Counted from the stretch's first letter, positions 25,574 through 34,298 are shown. The stretch: DNA of 50,749 nt from Herminiimonas sp. (GCA_028292665.1 JAQGLW010000002.1:1-50749); one strand, 5' to 3'. Numbers and translations are program-made. Notes: a model not told the origin generated them from the letters alone.

Positions 25574-27088
25574 ATGATAGCGAGCACTAATCAGCCTTTT
25601 CTCGCAAACGCACCGCTGCCGACGTCCACGCCGACGCCACTGCATTTATTAGGCGCACGCGATATCGCCAGCCAGGTCGCAAGCGGCGCTTTGCGTGCGG
25701 TCGATCTGGTCGCCTATCTGTTGGCGCGCATTGCAGCGCTTGATCCCCATTTGCATGCGATGGTCGATATCGATGCAGCCGGGGCGATGGCGCAAGCGAC
25801 ACACGCAGACCGGCTGGCTACGGCCGGCCAGCACTTGCCGCTGCTGGGCGTGCCTTTCACCGTCAAGGACAATCTGTGGGTTAGCGGGCGGCCGGCGACT
25901 TACGGTTCGGCATTGTTTGCCGGACACATTGCGCTGCGCGATTCATGGAGCGTGGCACGCCTCAAAGCCAATGGCGCGATCTGCATCGGCATCACTAATT
26001 GTTCAGAGTTCGCCTGCAAGGGCGTGACGTCCAATCCGCTGCATGGCACTACACTTAATCCATGGGGCGTCAACCTGACGCCAGGCGGTTCTTCCGGCGG
26101 CGCAGTGGCCAGCGTCGCGGCCGGCTTCAGCCCGATTGCGCTGGCGACGGATTCCGGCGGCTCGACGCGACGACCGGCGGCGCACACCGGCTTGCTGGGA
26201 TTCAAGTGCACATCTGGCCTGATCCCCAATCCGTGGGGCTTCGACGATCCGTGCCGCGATCTGGGCTCGATCGGCATCGTCGCGCGCGACGCGCTCGATT
26301 GCGCGGCGATGATGGACGTGCTGGCGGACTACGACGCGCGCGATCCGTTGTCGCATCCGTTGCCGGCCGACATGCTGTCGAAAAATTCTGCGGGAGCGCG
26401 TATCAAGAATTTCACCAACGCCGTCATCAAGGTGCCAGAGCGCAACCTGCGCATCGCGTGGTCGACTGATCTCGGCTGCAATTTTGCAGTCGACCCGGAC
26501 GTCGCGGCAGCGATGCAGGCAGCGATCCAAAAGCTCCGGGCCGCCTCTTGGCAGATCGACGATGCTGCGCCGCAATGGCGCTACACCACGCAAAGTTATC
26601 CGTTTGCGATGCAGCAGTACGCAGAACTGGCGGCGCTGTACGGCAAGCAATGGCGCGCCAATCCGTCACAGTTCGATCCCGTCATCGGCGCCCAGATTGA
26701 AGACGGCCTGCGGCTGGATACGATCGAACTGGCCGGCTTGCCGCTACGCCGCCATTATGCGCGTGTCGCGCTCTCCGATTTTTTCGAACACTACGACCTC
26801 TTGCTGTGCCCGACCGTCCCGGTGGAAGCGTGGTCGAGCGACTTGCTGGCACCGCAGATGATCTGCGGTCAGTCGGCCGGACCTCGCGCGCACGCAGTGT
26901 TCACGCCGCTGTTCAATCTGTGCGACGTCCCGGCGCTGTCGGTGCCGTGCGGCTTCGGTGCGCGGGGCTTGCCGGTCGCTTTGCAAGTAGTCGGGCCGCG
27001 TTACGCGGACATGCGCGTGCTGCAATTCGGCGCAGAAATCGAGCACGTGATCGATACCGATTTCAGCGCGCCGATGCTGCGCTTGTGA
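25574..27088 (+). CDS. amidase-signature family amidohydrolase (second)
   Basis: This second amidase-signature enzyme of the cluster has 504 aa. Its triad is Lys98 in PFTVKDN, Ser173 in GGSSGG and Ser197 in ATDSGGSTRR. It is clearly related to the first amidase (15084-16664), with LLGVPFTVKD and the RPAAH.G..GFK segment in common, but lacks that enzyme's C-terminal tail. The start is uncertain: I prefer the ATG at 25574, but another lies at 25535 and neither has a strong ribosome site. It heads the rightward operon, and the next gene begins directly at its stop codon. Confidence 0.9.
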   Translation: MIASTNQPFLANAPLPTSTPTPLHLLGARDIASQVASGALRAVDLVAYLLARIAALDPHLHAMVDIDAAGAMAQATHADRLATAGQHLPLLGVPFTVKDNLWVSGRPATYGSALFAGHIALRDSWSVARLKANGAICIGITNCSEFACKGVTSNPLHGTTLNPWGVNLTPGGSSGGAVASVAAGFSPIALATDSGGSTRRPAAHTGLLGFKCTSGLIPNPWGFDDPCRDLGSIGIVARDALDCAAMMDVLADYDARDPLSHPLPADMLSKNSAGARIKNFTNAVIKVPERNLRIAWSTDLGCNFAVDPDVAAAMQAAIQKLRAASWQIDDAAPQWRYTTQSYPFAMQQYAELAALYGKQWRANPSQFDPVIGAQIEDGLRLDTIELAGLPLRRHYARVALSDFFEHYDLLLCPTVPVEAWSSDLLAPQMICGQSAGPRAHAVFTPLFNLCDVPALSVPCGFGARGLPVALQVVGPRYADMRVLQFGAEIEHVIDTDFSAPMLRL

Positions 27089-27112
27089 ATGCACCTTTTG
27101 AATAAAGAATCA

Positions 27113-27865
27113 ATGAACCAGCCATCCATGGAACCAATGAAAAAATCGATTCGACTCGGTATGCTGACGCCGTCCTCCAACACCATTCTCGAACCCGTTA
27201 CATCGGCGATGCTGGCCGGCCTGCCTGAAGCCAGCGCGCACTTTGCGCGCTTTCCCGTGACCGAGATTGCGTTGTCCGATACCGCGCTCGCGCAGTTTGA
27301 TGAAAACGTCATCCTGCGCGCGGCCGAGCTGCTCGCCGATTGTCTTCCGTCCACTATCGGCTGGAACGGCACCTCCGCCGGCTGGCTCGGCTTTGAAGCT
27401 GACGAGCGCCTGTGCGCCGCGATCGAAGCGCGTACCGGCATCCAAGCCTGCACGTCGGTGCTTGCGCTGAATGAAATCTTCCGGCGCAAGGCCGTCACGC
27501 GCTTTGCCCTGGTCACGCCATATCGCGACAGCGTGCAGACGCGCATCGTCGCCAACTATCGCCATGCCGGTTTTGAATGCGTCGCCGAACGCCATCTTAA
27601 CCAGCAGGAAAATTTTTCGTTCTCGCAAGTCGGCGCTGAGAAGATCAAGCAAATGGTGCGCGAAGTCGCGGCGGCCAAGCCGGAAGCAATCACGATCTTT
27701 TGCACCAACCTGCGCGGCGCGCCTCTGGTTGCCGAGCTCGAAGCGGAACTGGGTATTCCGATCTACGACACCATTTCCACCGTCGTGTGGAAATCGCTGC
27801 GGCTGGTTGGCGCGGATACTTCGCGGCTGACCGGTTGGGGCACACTCTTTGAGGAAAATTTTTAA
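27113..27865 (+). CDS. arylmalonate-decarboxylase / maleate-isomerase-like protein (Asp/Glu racemase superfamily)
   Basis: This roughly 250-aa member of the Asp/Glu racemase superfamily is of the maleate isomerase/arylmalonate decarboxylase type (IRLGMLTPSSNTILEPV at the start). Maleate isomerases carry two catalytic cysteines. Here the first position reads WNGTSAG (Gly86-Thr87-Ser88, no Cys) while the second Cys197 is kept in FCTNLRG. A Gly at the first site with Thr-Ser beside it and a single distal Cys is the arrangement known from arylmalonate decarboxylase, so a decarboxylase is a serious alternative. The ATG at 27113 is preferred (AAAGAA upstream); an ATG abutting the amidase stop (27089) would add eight residues. 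Its stop overlaps the next start by one base. Confidence 0.82.
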   Translation: MNQPSMEPMKKSIRLGMLTPSSNTILEPVTSAMLAGLPEASAHFARFPVTEIALSDTALAQFDENVILRAAELLADCLPSTIGWNGTSAGWLGFEADERLCAAIEARTGIQACTSVLALNEIFRRKAVTRFALVTPYRDSVQTRIVANYRHAGFECVAERHLNQQENFSFSQVGAEKIKQMVREVAAAKPEAITIFCTNLRGAPLVAELEAELGIPIYDTISTVVWKSLRLVGADTSRLTGWGTLFEENF

Positions 27866-29322
27866 TGGAACCGCATGCTTTCGACCTGGTGATCCGCAAT
27901 GCACATATCGCTACCGCGACCGATGTGTTCGACGCCGATATCGGCATCCGCGATGGCAAGATCGTCGCTCTGGCGCAGAGTCTGGCGAGCGGTGCGGAAG
28001 AGATCGATGCCGCCGGCCGCTGGGTGCTGCCGGGTGGCGTCGATGCGCATTGCCATCTGTCGCAACCGATGAACGACGGCTCGGTGCTGGCCGACGACTT
28101 TTTTACTGGAACGCGTTCTGCAGCGTGCGGCGGCACGACCACGGTGATACCTTTTGCGGTGCAAAAAAAAGGCGGAACGCTTGAACAGGCCATAACCGAT
28201 TATCACGCGGTGTCAGACGGCGAGGCGTGCATCGATTACGCCTTCCACATCATCGTTGCCGACGCTACGCCGCACACGGTCGAATTCGAATTGCCCGGTC
28301 TGATCGAGCGCGGTTATACGTCGATCAAGTTGTACATGACCTACGACGACCTCAAGCTCGACGATCGCCAGATCCTCGACGTGCTGGCCATCGCACGACG
28401 CGAGGGTGCGATGTCGATGATCCACGCGGAAAACACCGATTGCATCGCGTGGCTGACCGATCGGTTGCTCGCCAAAGGATTAACTGCGCCGCGTTTCCAC
28501 GGGCTGTCGCGGCCGAACGTGGTCGAGCGCGAAGCGACGCATCGCGCCATCTCGCTTGGTGAATTTCTCGATACGCCGATCCTGATCGTTCATGTCTCAA
28601 GCGAGGAGGCGACCGATCAAATCCGGCAGGCACAAAGTCGCGGCTTGAGCGTGTATGCCGAGACGTGTCCGCAATATCTATTTCTCACCGCGGCCGATCT
28701 CGATCGCCCCGGATTTCACGGCGCGATGTGTATCTGCAGTCCGCCGCCACGCGATGCGACGAGCCAGCAGGCGATCTGGGAAGGGTTGGCAAACGGCACG
28801 TTCCAGGTGTTTTCTTCCGACCACGCGCCATTCAACTATAACGATCCGAAAGGCAAAAAAGTCGGCGGCGAACACGGCAACTTCACGCATGTGCCCAACG
28901 GCATTCCCGGCATCGAAACGCGCTTGCCTTTGCTGTTCTCGGAAGGCGTGATGACCGGCCGCATCGACATCAACAAGTTTGTCGCCGTGACCGCGACCGA
29001 CCCTGCGAAAATCTACGGACTGTATCCGCGCAAAGGCACTATTTGCATCGGCGCCGATGCCGACATCGTGATCTGGGACGCGTCGACCAACATCACGATC
29101 AAGAACGAGAACCTGCATCACAACGTCGATTACACGCCGTACGAAGGCCGTCCTCTCCACGCATGGCCGGCAGTGACGTTGTGCCGCGGTGTACCGGTCT
29201 ATCAGGATGGGCAATTTACCGGTCGTGCCGGGTACGGTGCGTTCCTGCGCTGCGAGCGGCCGACGCCGGCCAAACCGAAACCGAACTTTGGTAAGTCGAC
29301 GCCCTGGCTCGACATTCTTTGA
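27865..29322 (+). CDS. hydA: dihydropyrimidinase / D-hydantoinase
   Basis: This cyclic amidohydrolase opens dihydropyrimidine or 5-substituted hydantoin rings to the N-carbamoyl acid. The full metal set is present: His62 and His64 in DAHCHL, carboxylatable Lys155 in SIKLYMTY, His187 in IHAEN, His243 in VHVSS and Asp319 in SSDHAPF. The 485 aa are typical of HydA. The ATG overlaps the previous stop (TAATG), implying translational coupling. It is followed by the M20 deacylase. The product would be an N-carbamoyl amino acid or ureido acid for the amidohydrolases of the same cluster. AllB-type allantoinase is related but less similar in these motifs. Confidence 0.9.
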   Translation: MEPHAFDLVIRNAHIATATDVFDADIGIRDGKIVALAQSLASGAEEIDAAGRWVLPGGVDAHCHLSQPMNDGSVLADDFFTGTRSAACGGTTTVIPFAVQKKGGTLEQAITDYHAVSDGEACIDYAFHIIVADATPHTVEFELPGLIERGYTSIKLYMTYDDLKLDDRQILDVLAIARREGAMSMIHAENTDCIAWLTDRLLAKGLTAPRFHGLSRPNVVEREATHRAISLGEFLDTPILIVHVSSEEATDQIRQAQSRGLSVYAETCPQYLFLTAADLDRPGFHGAMCICSPPPRDATSQQAIWEGLANGTFQVFSSDHAPFNYNDPKGKKVGGEHGNFTHVPNGIPGIETRLPLLFSEGVMTGRIDINKFVAVTATDPAKIYGLYPRKGTICIGADADIVIWDASTNITIKNENLHHNVDYTPYEGRPLHAWPAVTLCRGVPVYQDGQFTGRAGYGAFLRCERPTPAKPKPNFGKSTPWLDIL

Positions 29323-29364
29323 TTTTTTCGCTTCCCTTTTTGAAGACATGATGGACCGTATTTA

Positions 29365-30606
29365 ATGAACAAGATTCAACTGAAACAAGCGATCGCGACA
29401 TGGGTCGACCAACACGCGGAAGAACAAATTGCATTCCTCGCCAAGATCGTGCAATGCCCATCCGATAATCCGCCGGGCAATTGCGCACCGCATGCGTTAC
29501 TCACAGCATCGCTGCTGGAAGATATGCAGTTCGTCGTCGAGAAGCACATCGTGCCGGCTGCGTTTGCCAACCAGACCGGACTGGAAAGCGCGATCAACCT
29601 GATCGTGCGCGAAAAATTCGGCGCCGGTCGGACCGTGGCGTTGAACGCACATGGCGACGTCGTGCCGCCGGGTAGCGGCTGGAGCGTGGATCCCTACTCC
29701 GCCACGATTCGTGACGGCTGGATGATCGGTCGCGGCGCGGCGGTGTCCAAGTCCGACTTCGCAACGTACGCATTTGCCTTGCGTGCCTTGAAAGCCGTGG
29801 CCGCACCGGTCGTACCATTACGCGGCAGCGTTGAGCTGCACTTCACCTACGATGAAGAAACCGGCGGCCTGTCCGGTCCCGGCTGGTTGCTGGAACAGCG
29901 ACTGACCAGACCCGACTACGCAATTTGCGCCGGCTTTTCCTATAACGTCACCACCGCACACAACGGCTGCCTGCACCTGCAACTGACCGTGCGCGGCGTC
30001 TCCGCGCATGCGGCGCGTCCCGACACCGGACACGACGCGCTGGAAGCGGCAACACGCCTGCTAACCGTTTTGTACGGCTATCGCGATACGTTGAAAGATC
30101 GCACGTCCGACACGCCGGGCATTGCTTCGCCGACGCTGGTGATCGGCACGATTGTCGGCGGCATCAACACGAATGTCGTGCCGGACGAAGTAACGCTGCG
30201 CCTCGACCGCCGCATCATTCCCGAAGAAATTCCTGAGGAAGTTGAATCGGAACTTCGCACTGTCATCGCACATGCTATACAAGACCTGCCCGGCATAACA
30301 TGCGAAGTCGAACGCATCCTGCTGGCCAGGCCCTTCAAAGCGGTCGGGGACGCGGCACGCCTGCGCGATGTGGTGTGCATGGAAGCATCCGACGCACTCG
30401 GCGACCAGGTCATGCCCATCGGCGTGCCGCTGTTTTCCGACGCGCGGCTGTACGCAGAAGCCGGCGTAGCGACCGTAATGTACGGCGCCGGCCCGCGCAC
30501 GCTGCTGGATGCGAACGGCCATCGTGCGGATGAGAAGTTACCGCTGTTTACGCTAGCTATCGCCACGAAGGCGATTGCGTGGAGCTTGATTGAGCTGCTG
30601 GAGTGA
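29365..30606 (+). CDS. M20-family metallopeptidase/deacylase (ArgE/DapE-like)
   Basis: This cytoplasmic co-catalytic metallo-hydrolase has 413 aa. Metal ligands: His96 and catalytic Asp98 in NAHGDVV, Asp131 in GRGAAVSKSDF, and Glu164/Glu165 in YDEETGG. The dimerisation/lid domain follows (LQLTVRGVSAHAARPDTGHDA). ArgE/DapE relatives hydrolyse N-acyl amino acids or dipeptides. Here it is the last gene of the rightward operon, 42 bp after the hydantoinase, and could remove a formyl, acyl or carbamoyl group from the ring-opened product. Confidence 0.88.
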   Translation: MNKIQLKQAIATWVDQHAEEQIAFLAKIVQCPSDNPPGNCAPHALLTASLLEDMQFVVEKHIVPAAFANQTGLESAINLIVREKFGAGRTVALNAHGDVVPPGSGWSVDPYSATIRDGWMIGRGAAVSKSDFATYAFALRALKAVAAPVVPLRGSVELHFTYDEETGGLSGPGWLLEQRLTRPDYAICAGFSYNVTTAHNGCLHLQLTVRGVSAHAARPDTGHDALEAATRLLTVLYGYRDTLKDRTSDTPGIASPTLVIGTIVGGINTNVVPDEVTLRLDRRIIPEEIPEEVESELRTVIAHAIQDLPGITCEVERILLARPFKAVGDAARLRDVVCMEASDALGDQVMPIGVPLFSDARLYAEAGVATVMYGAGPRTLLDANGHRADEKLPLFTLAIATKAIAWSLIELLE

Positions 30607-30659
30607 TCTGTAGGATGCACAGGCGATGACGATAAAGCCGCTCGACGCCTCTGGTTCAT

Positions 30660-30709
30660 TGGTGCGGCTGGCGGGGAACGAACCCACGACCCTTGGCTTC
30701 GGAGGCCGA
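30660..30709 (-). tRNA. 3' fragment of a tRNA-Arg gene (remnant, not functional)
   Basis: On the minus strand the last 50 bases look like a tRNA from the anticodon arm to CCA: anticodon loop CTCCGAA (CCG, Arg), T arm GTGGG-TTCGTTC-CCCGC, acceptor half CAGCCGC and ACCA. The 5' half (D arm, 5' acceptor strand) is missing. The anticodon stem has a C:A mismatch. It differs from the intact tRNA-Arg 136 bp away, so it is not a simple duplicate of it. Such 3' tRNA ends are typical scars of integrase attachment sites. Confidence 0.6.
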
Positions 30710-30844
30710 ATCACAACGGCCATTTATCTCGCGCTGCAGGCAAGCGTTGGTCAGAAAGCAATTTCACGGAAACCGGCGCAACTATCGGCGATAGCCGGCG
30801 TAAATTTTGTACCGGGATGTGGAACAGGTTTGTTCAATCCCTAT

Positions 30845-30920
30845 TGGTACGCCTGGCTGGGATCGAACCAGCAACCCCTGCCTTCGGAGGGCAGTACTCT
30901 ATCCATTGAGCTACAGGCGC
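30845..30920 (-). tRNA. tRNA-Arg (anticodon CCG)
   Basis: A complete cloverleaf on the minus strand: acceptor GCGCCTG/CAGGCGT, D arm GCTC..GAGT, anticodon stem CTGCC/GGCAG with loop CTCCGAA (CCG), T arm GCTGG-TTCGATC-CCAGC, discriminator A and an encoded CCA. It reads CGG codons and lies between the M20 gene and xdhC. Confidence 0.93.
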
Positions 30921-31024
30921 AATTTCGCAATTTTACCTTATTCGCTCTACTAAAGTGCAGCCAATTCCTTCCGTATTCCAGGAGAAATACGTGCAATCGC
31001 GCAGTTGCCGTGAATAAGGCCGGG

Positions 31025-32047
31025 CTAAACGATCCCGCATACCGGCGCTGTCGGCTTTTTCTGCGCGGCGTCTTTCGCTGCCTTCACCCGGACTTCGTCG
31101 GATAACACGACGCCGTTTTTCACGGCGGTCAATTCGGCCAGAATGGAAATCGCAATTTCGGACGGCGTCTTGCTGCCGATATACAGCCCGATCGGTCCGT
31201 GCAGCCTCGCCAACTGCGCATCGGTCAGGTCGAATTCCTTCAACCGCTCGCGGCGCTTGGCATTGTTGGATCTCGACCCGATTGCACCGACGTAGAACGC
31301 ATCGGACTTCAATGCCTCCATCAGCGCCAGATCGTCCAGCTTCGGATCGTGCGTCAACGCGACAACCGCGCTGCGGCTGTCCAGCTTCATTTCCATCACC
31401 AGGTCATCCGGCATCGCATGGACAACTTGCACGCCGGGCACGTCCCATCCGTCACGATACTCTTCCCGCGGATCGCAAACGGTAACGTGATAATCCATGC
31501 CTAGCGCGATCTGGGCAAGAAAGCGCGACAATTGTCCGGCGCCGATGATCAGCAGCCGCCAGCGCGGCCCATGAATCGTCGTCAGCGCCGTTTCCGAAAT
31601 CTGCAAGCCCATGCCGGCGCTTGCCGGCCCGAGCGTCACTTCATCGGATAACAGATCCAGCCGCCGCGCAACCAGTTCATGCCGGTTCAGCCGCTGCAGC
31701 AATTCGTCAATGCGGCTGCGTTTTGACAGAGGTTCAATTGCCAGCTGGATGGTGCCGCCGCACGGCAAGCCGAAACGATGCGCTTCATCCGCCGTGATGC
31801 CATAGGTGACGATTTCGGACCGTGTGCGCGTAATGCCTTCGGAATGCACGCGGGCGATCAGATCGTCTTCAATGCAGCCGCCCGACACGGATCCGATTAC
31901 CCGGCCATCGTCGCGAATCGCCATGGTCGCGCCTTCCGGTCTTGGACTGGAACCCCATGTCTTGATGACGGTGACCAATTCGCATTGACGGCTGTCGTCA
32001 ATCCATTCATTGCATGTTTTCAGGACTTCCAGATCAATGCTTTCCAT
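31025..32047 (-). CDS. xdhC: XdhC/CoxI-family molybdenum-enzyme maturation protein
   Basis: XdhC-type chaperones bind the molybdenum cofactor, help its sulfuration and insert it into xanthine dehydrogenase-family enzymes. Here 340 aa start at the ATG at 32045-32047 (GGTGATGGAAGC before it). The N-terminal CoxI domain has VSGGCIEDDL (Cys58) and LPCGGTI (Cys96). The C-terminal Rossmann domain has IIGAGQLSRFLA (about 167-177). No molybdenum hydroxylase subunit gene is in the window. Its position after the ureide cluster hints at a purine link, but the tRNA genes between them make a common operon impossible. Confidence 0.88.
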   Translation of the reverse strand: MESIDLEVLKTCNEWIDDSRQCELVTVIKTWGSSPRPEGATMAIRDDGRVIGSVSGGCIEDDLIARVHSEGITRTRSEIVTYGITADEAHRFGLPCGGTIQLAIEPLSKRSRIDELLQRLNRHELVARRLDLLSDEVTLGPASAGMGLQISETALTTIHGPRWRLLIIGAGQLSRFLAQIALGMDYHVTVCDPREEYRDGWDVPGVQVVHAMPDDLVMEMKLDSRSAVVALTHDPKLDDLALMEALKSDAFYVGAIGSRSNNAKRRERLKEFDLTDAQLARLHGPIGLYIGSKTPSEIAISILAELTAVKNGVVLSDEVRVKAAKDAAQKKPTAPVCGIV

Positions 32048-32490
32048 GCTTCCATCACCTAAATTTATGTCATCCGATCCGGCCCGGACCAAGATATTCC
32101 GGGTCCGGCCGATGGATGAATTCTGCCGAAGATTATCCTTGTAAACCCTTATTTTATCAATTTGCCGCAATGACAGGCCGATGTCATCCAGACCATGAAA
32201 TATCGTAGTGCGAAGACCGTGCCGCCCGCCCTTTTCCGATTCATCTATCCAATCGGCATGGCGCCGCTTGCGTCGGTTCGACATTTACGGCGCGAAATCG
32301 CGCCGCGACCGCTTCGATATTTTCCTGAAATCGTCATCGTCGATGCGCCTTTATCGCGGCTCTTCTTTTGCAGCAAGCGGAAAATTCAGCATCCGATGGA
32401 TGTGCCGGACATGCGGGCGGCACCTCAGGACGCCTTCTTTGCGACAGGCCGCCGTTTCCGATATCTGCGGCTTAAAGCGGCGATTTTCCG
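32048..32490. other. intergenic stretch, no recognisable gene
   Basis: This is the 5' flank shared by xdhC and the cytochrome gene. Open frames through it are antisense or lack homology. Apart from the cytochrome promoter candidate at its right end I see no repeat or RNA gene. Confidence 0.45.
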
Positions 32491-32519
32491 TTCCAAATCG
32501 GGCGCTTTACGTCTATAAT
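32491..32519 (+). promoter_or_regulatory. candidate sigma-70 promoter of the cytochrome c gene
   Basis: A perfect TATAAT -10 hexamer lies at 32514-32519, 17 bp after a weak TTCCAA -35 (32491-32496). Transcription would begin near 32526, leaving a leader of about 100 nt before the ATG at 32629. Confidence 0.5.
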
Positions 32520-32628
32520 CAAAGGTTTGGCGAGATATTGCATTGTAGAATGCCTCGGTCGCAAAGCCCTGCTGCATCCATTTGCGCTGCATCCGCCTCC
32601 CGGTTTCGAAAATTGTATTGAGGGAATA

Positions 32629-33522
32629 ATGAGCGAAGCACATAACGAACATGAATCCGTAATCAAGACGCCTAAACAGCTCATCGCCGCCATTGTGGCC
32701 GGCTTTTTGATTCCTATTATTTGCATCGTCCTGCTGGTCGAGTATATTGCCAACAACAAGACCGCCGGCGCCGGTTCGGAAAGCCAGTCGCCCGAAGCGA
32801 TTGCCGCACGGATCAAACCCGTGGCCGATCAAGGCTTTACTTTGAAAGACGTCAACGCACCGAAGCAATTGCAAGCCGGCGCGGAAGTCTTCAAGGCTGT
32901 TTGCGCCGCCTGCCATGCCACCGGTGCGGCAGGCTCGCCGAAGTTGGGCGATGCGAGTGCATGGTCGGCCCGCATTGGACAAGGATATGACACGCTGGTC
33001 GCACATGCCGTCAACGGCATCCGTGCAATGCCCCCCAAGGGCGGCAATCCGGATCTGGATGATGTCGAAGTCGCCCGTGCCGTGGTCTACATGGCAAACC
33101 AGGCCGGCGCCAAATTTAAAGAGCCCGAAGTAAAAGCACCGGTTACCGCCGCCGCTGCGCCCGCCGCCAATACGGCAGCTTCGGCTGCACCGACTGCACC
33201 GGCCGCAGCTGCCGCTGTCCCGCCCGCTGCACCGGCTCCTGCTCCCGCAGCTGCCCCGGCCAAGGTTTCCGCCGACGCCGGCAAAAAATTATATGACGCC
33301 ACATGCCAGGCATGCCACGGTACAGGCGTGGCCGGCGCGCCGAAATTCGGCGACAAAGCCGCATGGGCGCCTCGCATCCAGCAAGGCTCGGCCGTGCTGT
33401 ACGAGCATGCGATCAAAGGCTTTCAAGGTAAGGCGGGCATGATGCCGCCCAAGGGCGGCTCTTCCGCGTCGGACGACGAAGTCAAGGCTGCGGTTGATTA
33501 CATGGCTGCCGCTGCGAAGTAA
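32629..33522 (+). CDS. membrane-anchored dihaem cytochrome c (c5-like)
   Basis: This electron carrier on the periplasmic face of the inner membrane has 297 aa. A hydrophobic anchor lies at residues 18-40. The first cytochrome c domain has CAACH (Cys92, Cys95, His96) and MPPKGG. A low-complexity Ala/Pro linker (about 165-212) precedes the second domain, which has CQACH (Cys226, Cys229, His230) and again MPPKGG carrying the Met ligand. The two domains are clear duplicates. The ATG at 32629 is preceded by GAGGGA. Such proteins feed electrons to terminal oxidases in betaproteobacteria. A strong terminator follows the gene at once. Confidence 0.92.
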   Translation: MSEAHNEHESVIKTPKQLIAAIVAGFLIPIICIVLLVEYIANNKTAGAGSESQSPEAIAARIKPVADQGFTLKDVNAPKQLQAGAEVFKAVCAACHATGAAGSPKLGDASAWSARIGQGYDTLVAHAVNGIRAMPPKGGNPDLDDVEVARAVVYMANQAGAKFKEPEVKAPVTAAAAPAANTAASAAPTAPAAAAAVPPAAPAPAPAAAPAKVSADAGKKLYDATCQACHGTGVAGAPKFGDKAAWAPRIQQGSAVLYEHAIKGFQGKAGMMPPKGGSSASDDEVKAAVDYMAAAAK

Positions 33523-33540
33523 AAAGCGCCAAGCCATTAA

Positions 33541-33576
33541 AAAAGCCGGCCCGCATGTCGATGCGGGCCGGCTTTT
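33541..33576. terminator. bidirectional rho-independent terminator
   Basis: A 16-bp stem (33541-33556 with 33561-33576; AAAAGCCGGCCCGCAT) has a GTCG loop, an A-run on the left and a T-run on the right. It can serve both the cytochrome gene (plus) and the convergent OmpA-lipoprotein gene (minus). Confidence 0.9.
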
Positions 33577-33617
33577 TATTTGTCCACGGTCTCTTCAGAT
33601 TGACCGGGCGCGGTTGT

Positions 33618-34298
33618 TCATCTCAGTTGCGGGGCCTGGGCTGTGGCCTGCTGCTCCGCCACAAAAATTTCCACACGACGGTTTCTGGCGCGGTTGGCAT
33701 CGTTGTCGTTGGCGGCAACCGGTTCGTGCGAACCGCGGCCGTCGACAATGAAACGATTCGATGCAGCGCCTCTGCTCACCAGATAATCACGGGTGCGGGC
33801 AGCGCGATTGATCGATAATGGATCGTTGATCGCATTATTGCCTGTGCTGTCGGTATGGCCGACAATCGTCACTTTGGTATTGGTATGCTCGACCAGGCTG
33901 GCCGCGAACTTGTCGAGCACCGGCCGGAAATTAGGCTTGATATCGGCGCGGTTGGTGTCGAATGAAATGTCGCTCGGAATTTCGAGCTTCAGGCGATTGT
34001 CCTGTGTCTGACTGACCTGCACACCGGTGCCTTGCGTCGCCTGCTCCATTTTCCTCTTCTGCTCTTCCATCCGGCTGGACCAGATATTGCCGATGACCGC
34101 ACCGGCAGCGCCGCCGATGGCCGCGCCGGTTGCCGTACGGCGTCCGCCGCCGTCGCTGGTCGCCGCGCCGAGAATGGCGCCGAGACCGGCACCCACGCCG
34201 GCGCCGGTTGCGGTGCCGCGCTGAGTTTCAGTCATGTTGGCGCAACCGGCGATTGCCACTGCGGCTGCGATAATGGTGATTGCAAATTGACTGCGCAT
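33618..34298 (-). CDS. OmpA-family outer-membrane lipoprotein with glycine-zipper (YiaD-like)
   Basis: This peptidoglycan-binding outer-membrane lipoprotein has 226 aa. The signal peptide ends in lipobox AIAGC (Cys19). A glycine-zipper segment (about residues 28-75, ATGAGVGAGLGAILGAATS and a second GAAIGGAAGAVIG run) precedes the OmpA C-terminal domain (about 105-215), with the diaminopimelate-binding NRARNRRVEIF at its end. This layout matches YiaD-type proteins that tether the outer membrane to the wall. It stands alone between the convergent terminator and a small hypothetical gene of the same strand. Confidence 0.92.
   Translation of the reverse strand: MRSQFAITIIAAAVAIAGCANMTETQRGTATGAGVGAGLGAILGAATSDGGGRRTATGAAIGGAAGAVIGNIWSSRMEEQKRKMEQATQGTGVQVSQTQDNRLKLEIPSDISFDTNRADIKPNFRPVLDKFAASLVEHTNTKVTIVGHTDSTGNNAINDPLSINRAARTRDYLVSRGAASNRFIVDGRGSHEPVAANDNDANRARNRRVEIFVAEQQATAQAPQLR

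Noticed and set aside
30626-31105. Plus-strand open frame of 159 codons
   Set aside because: It runs through the tRNA fragment and the intact tRNA-Arg on the opposite strand, so it is not a gene.
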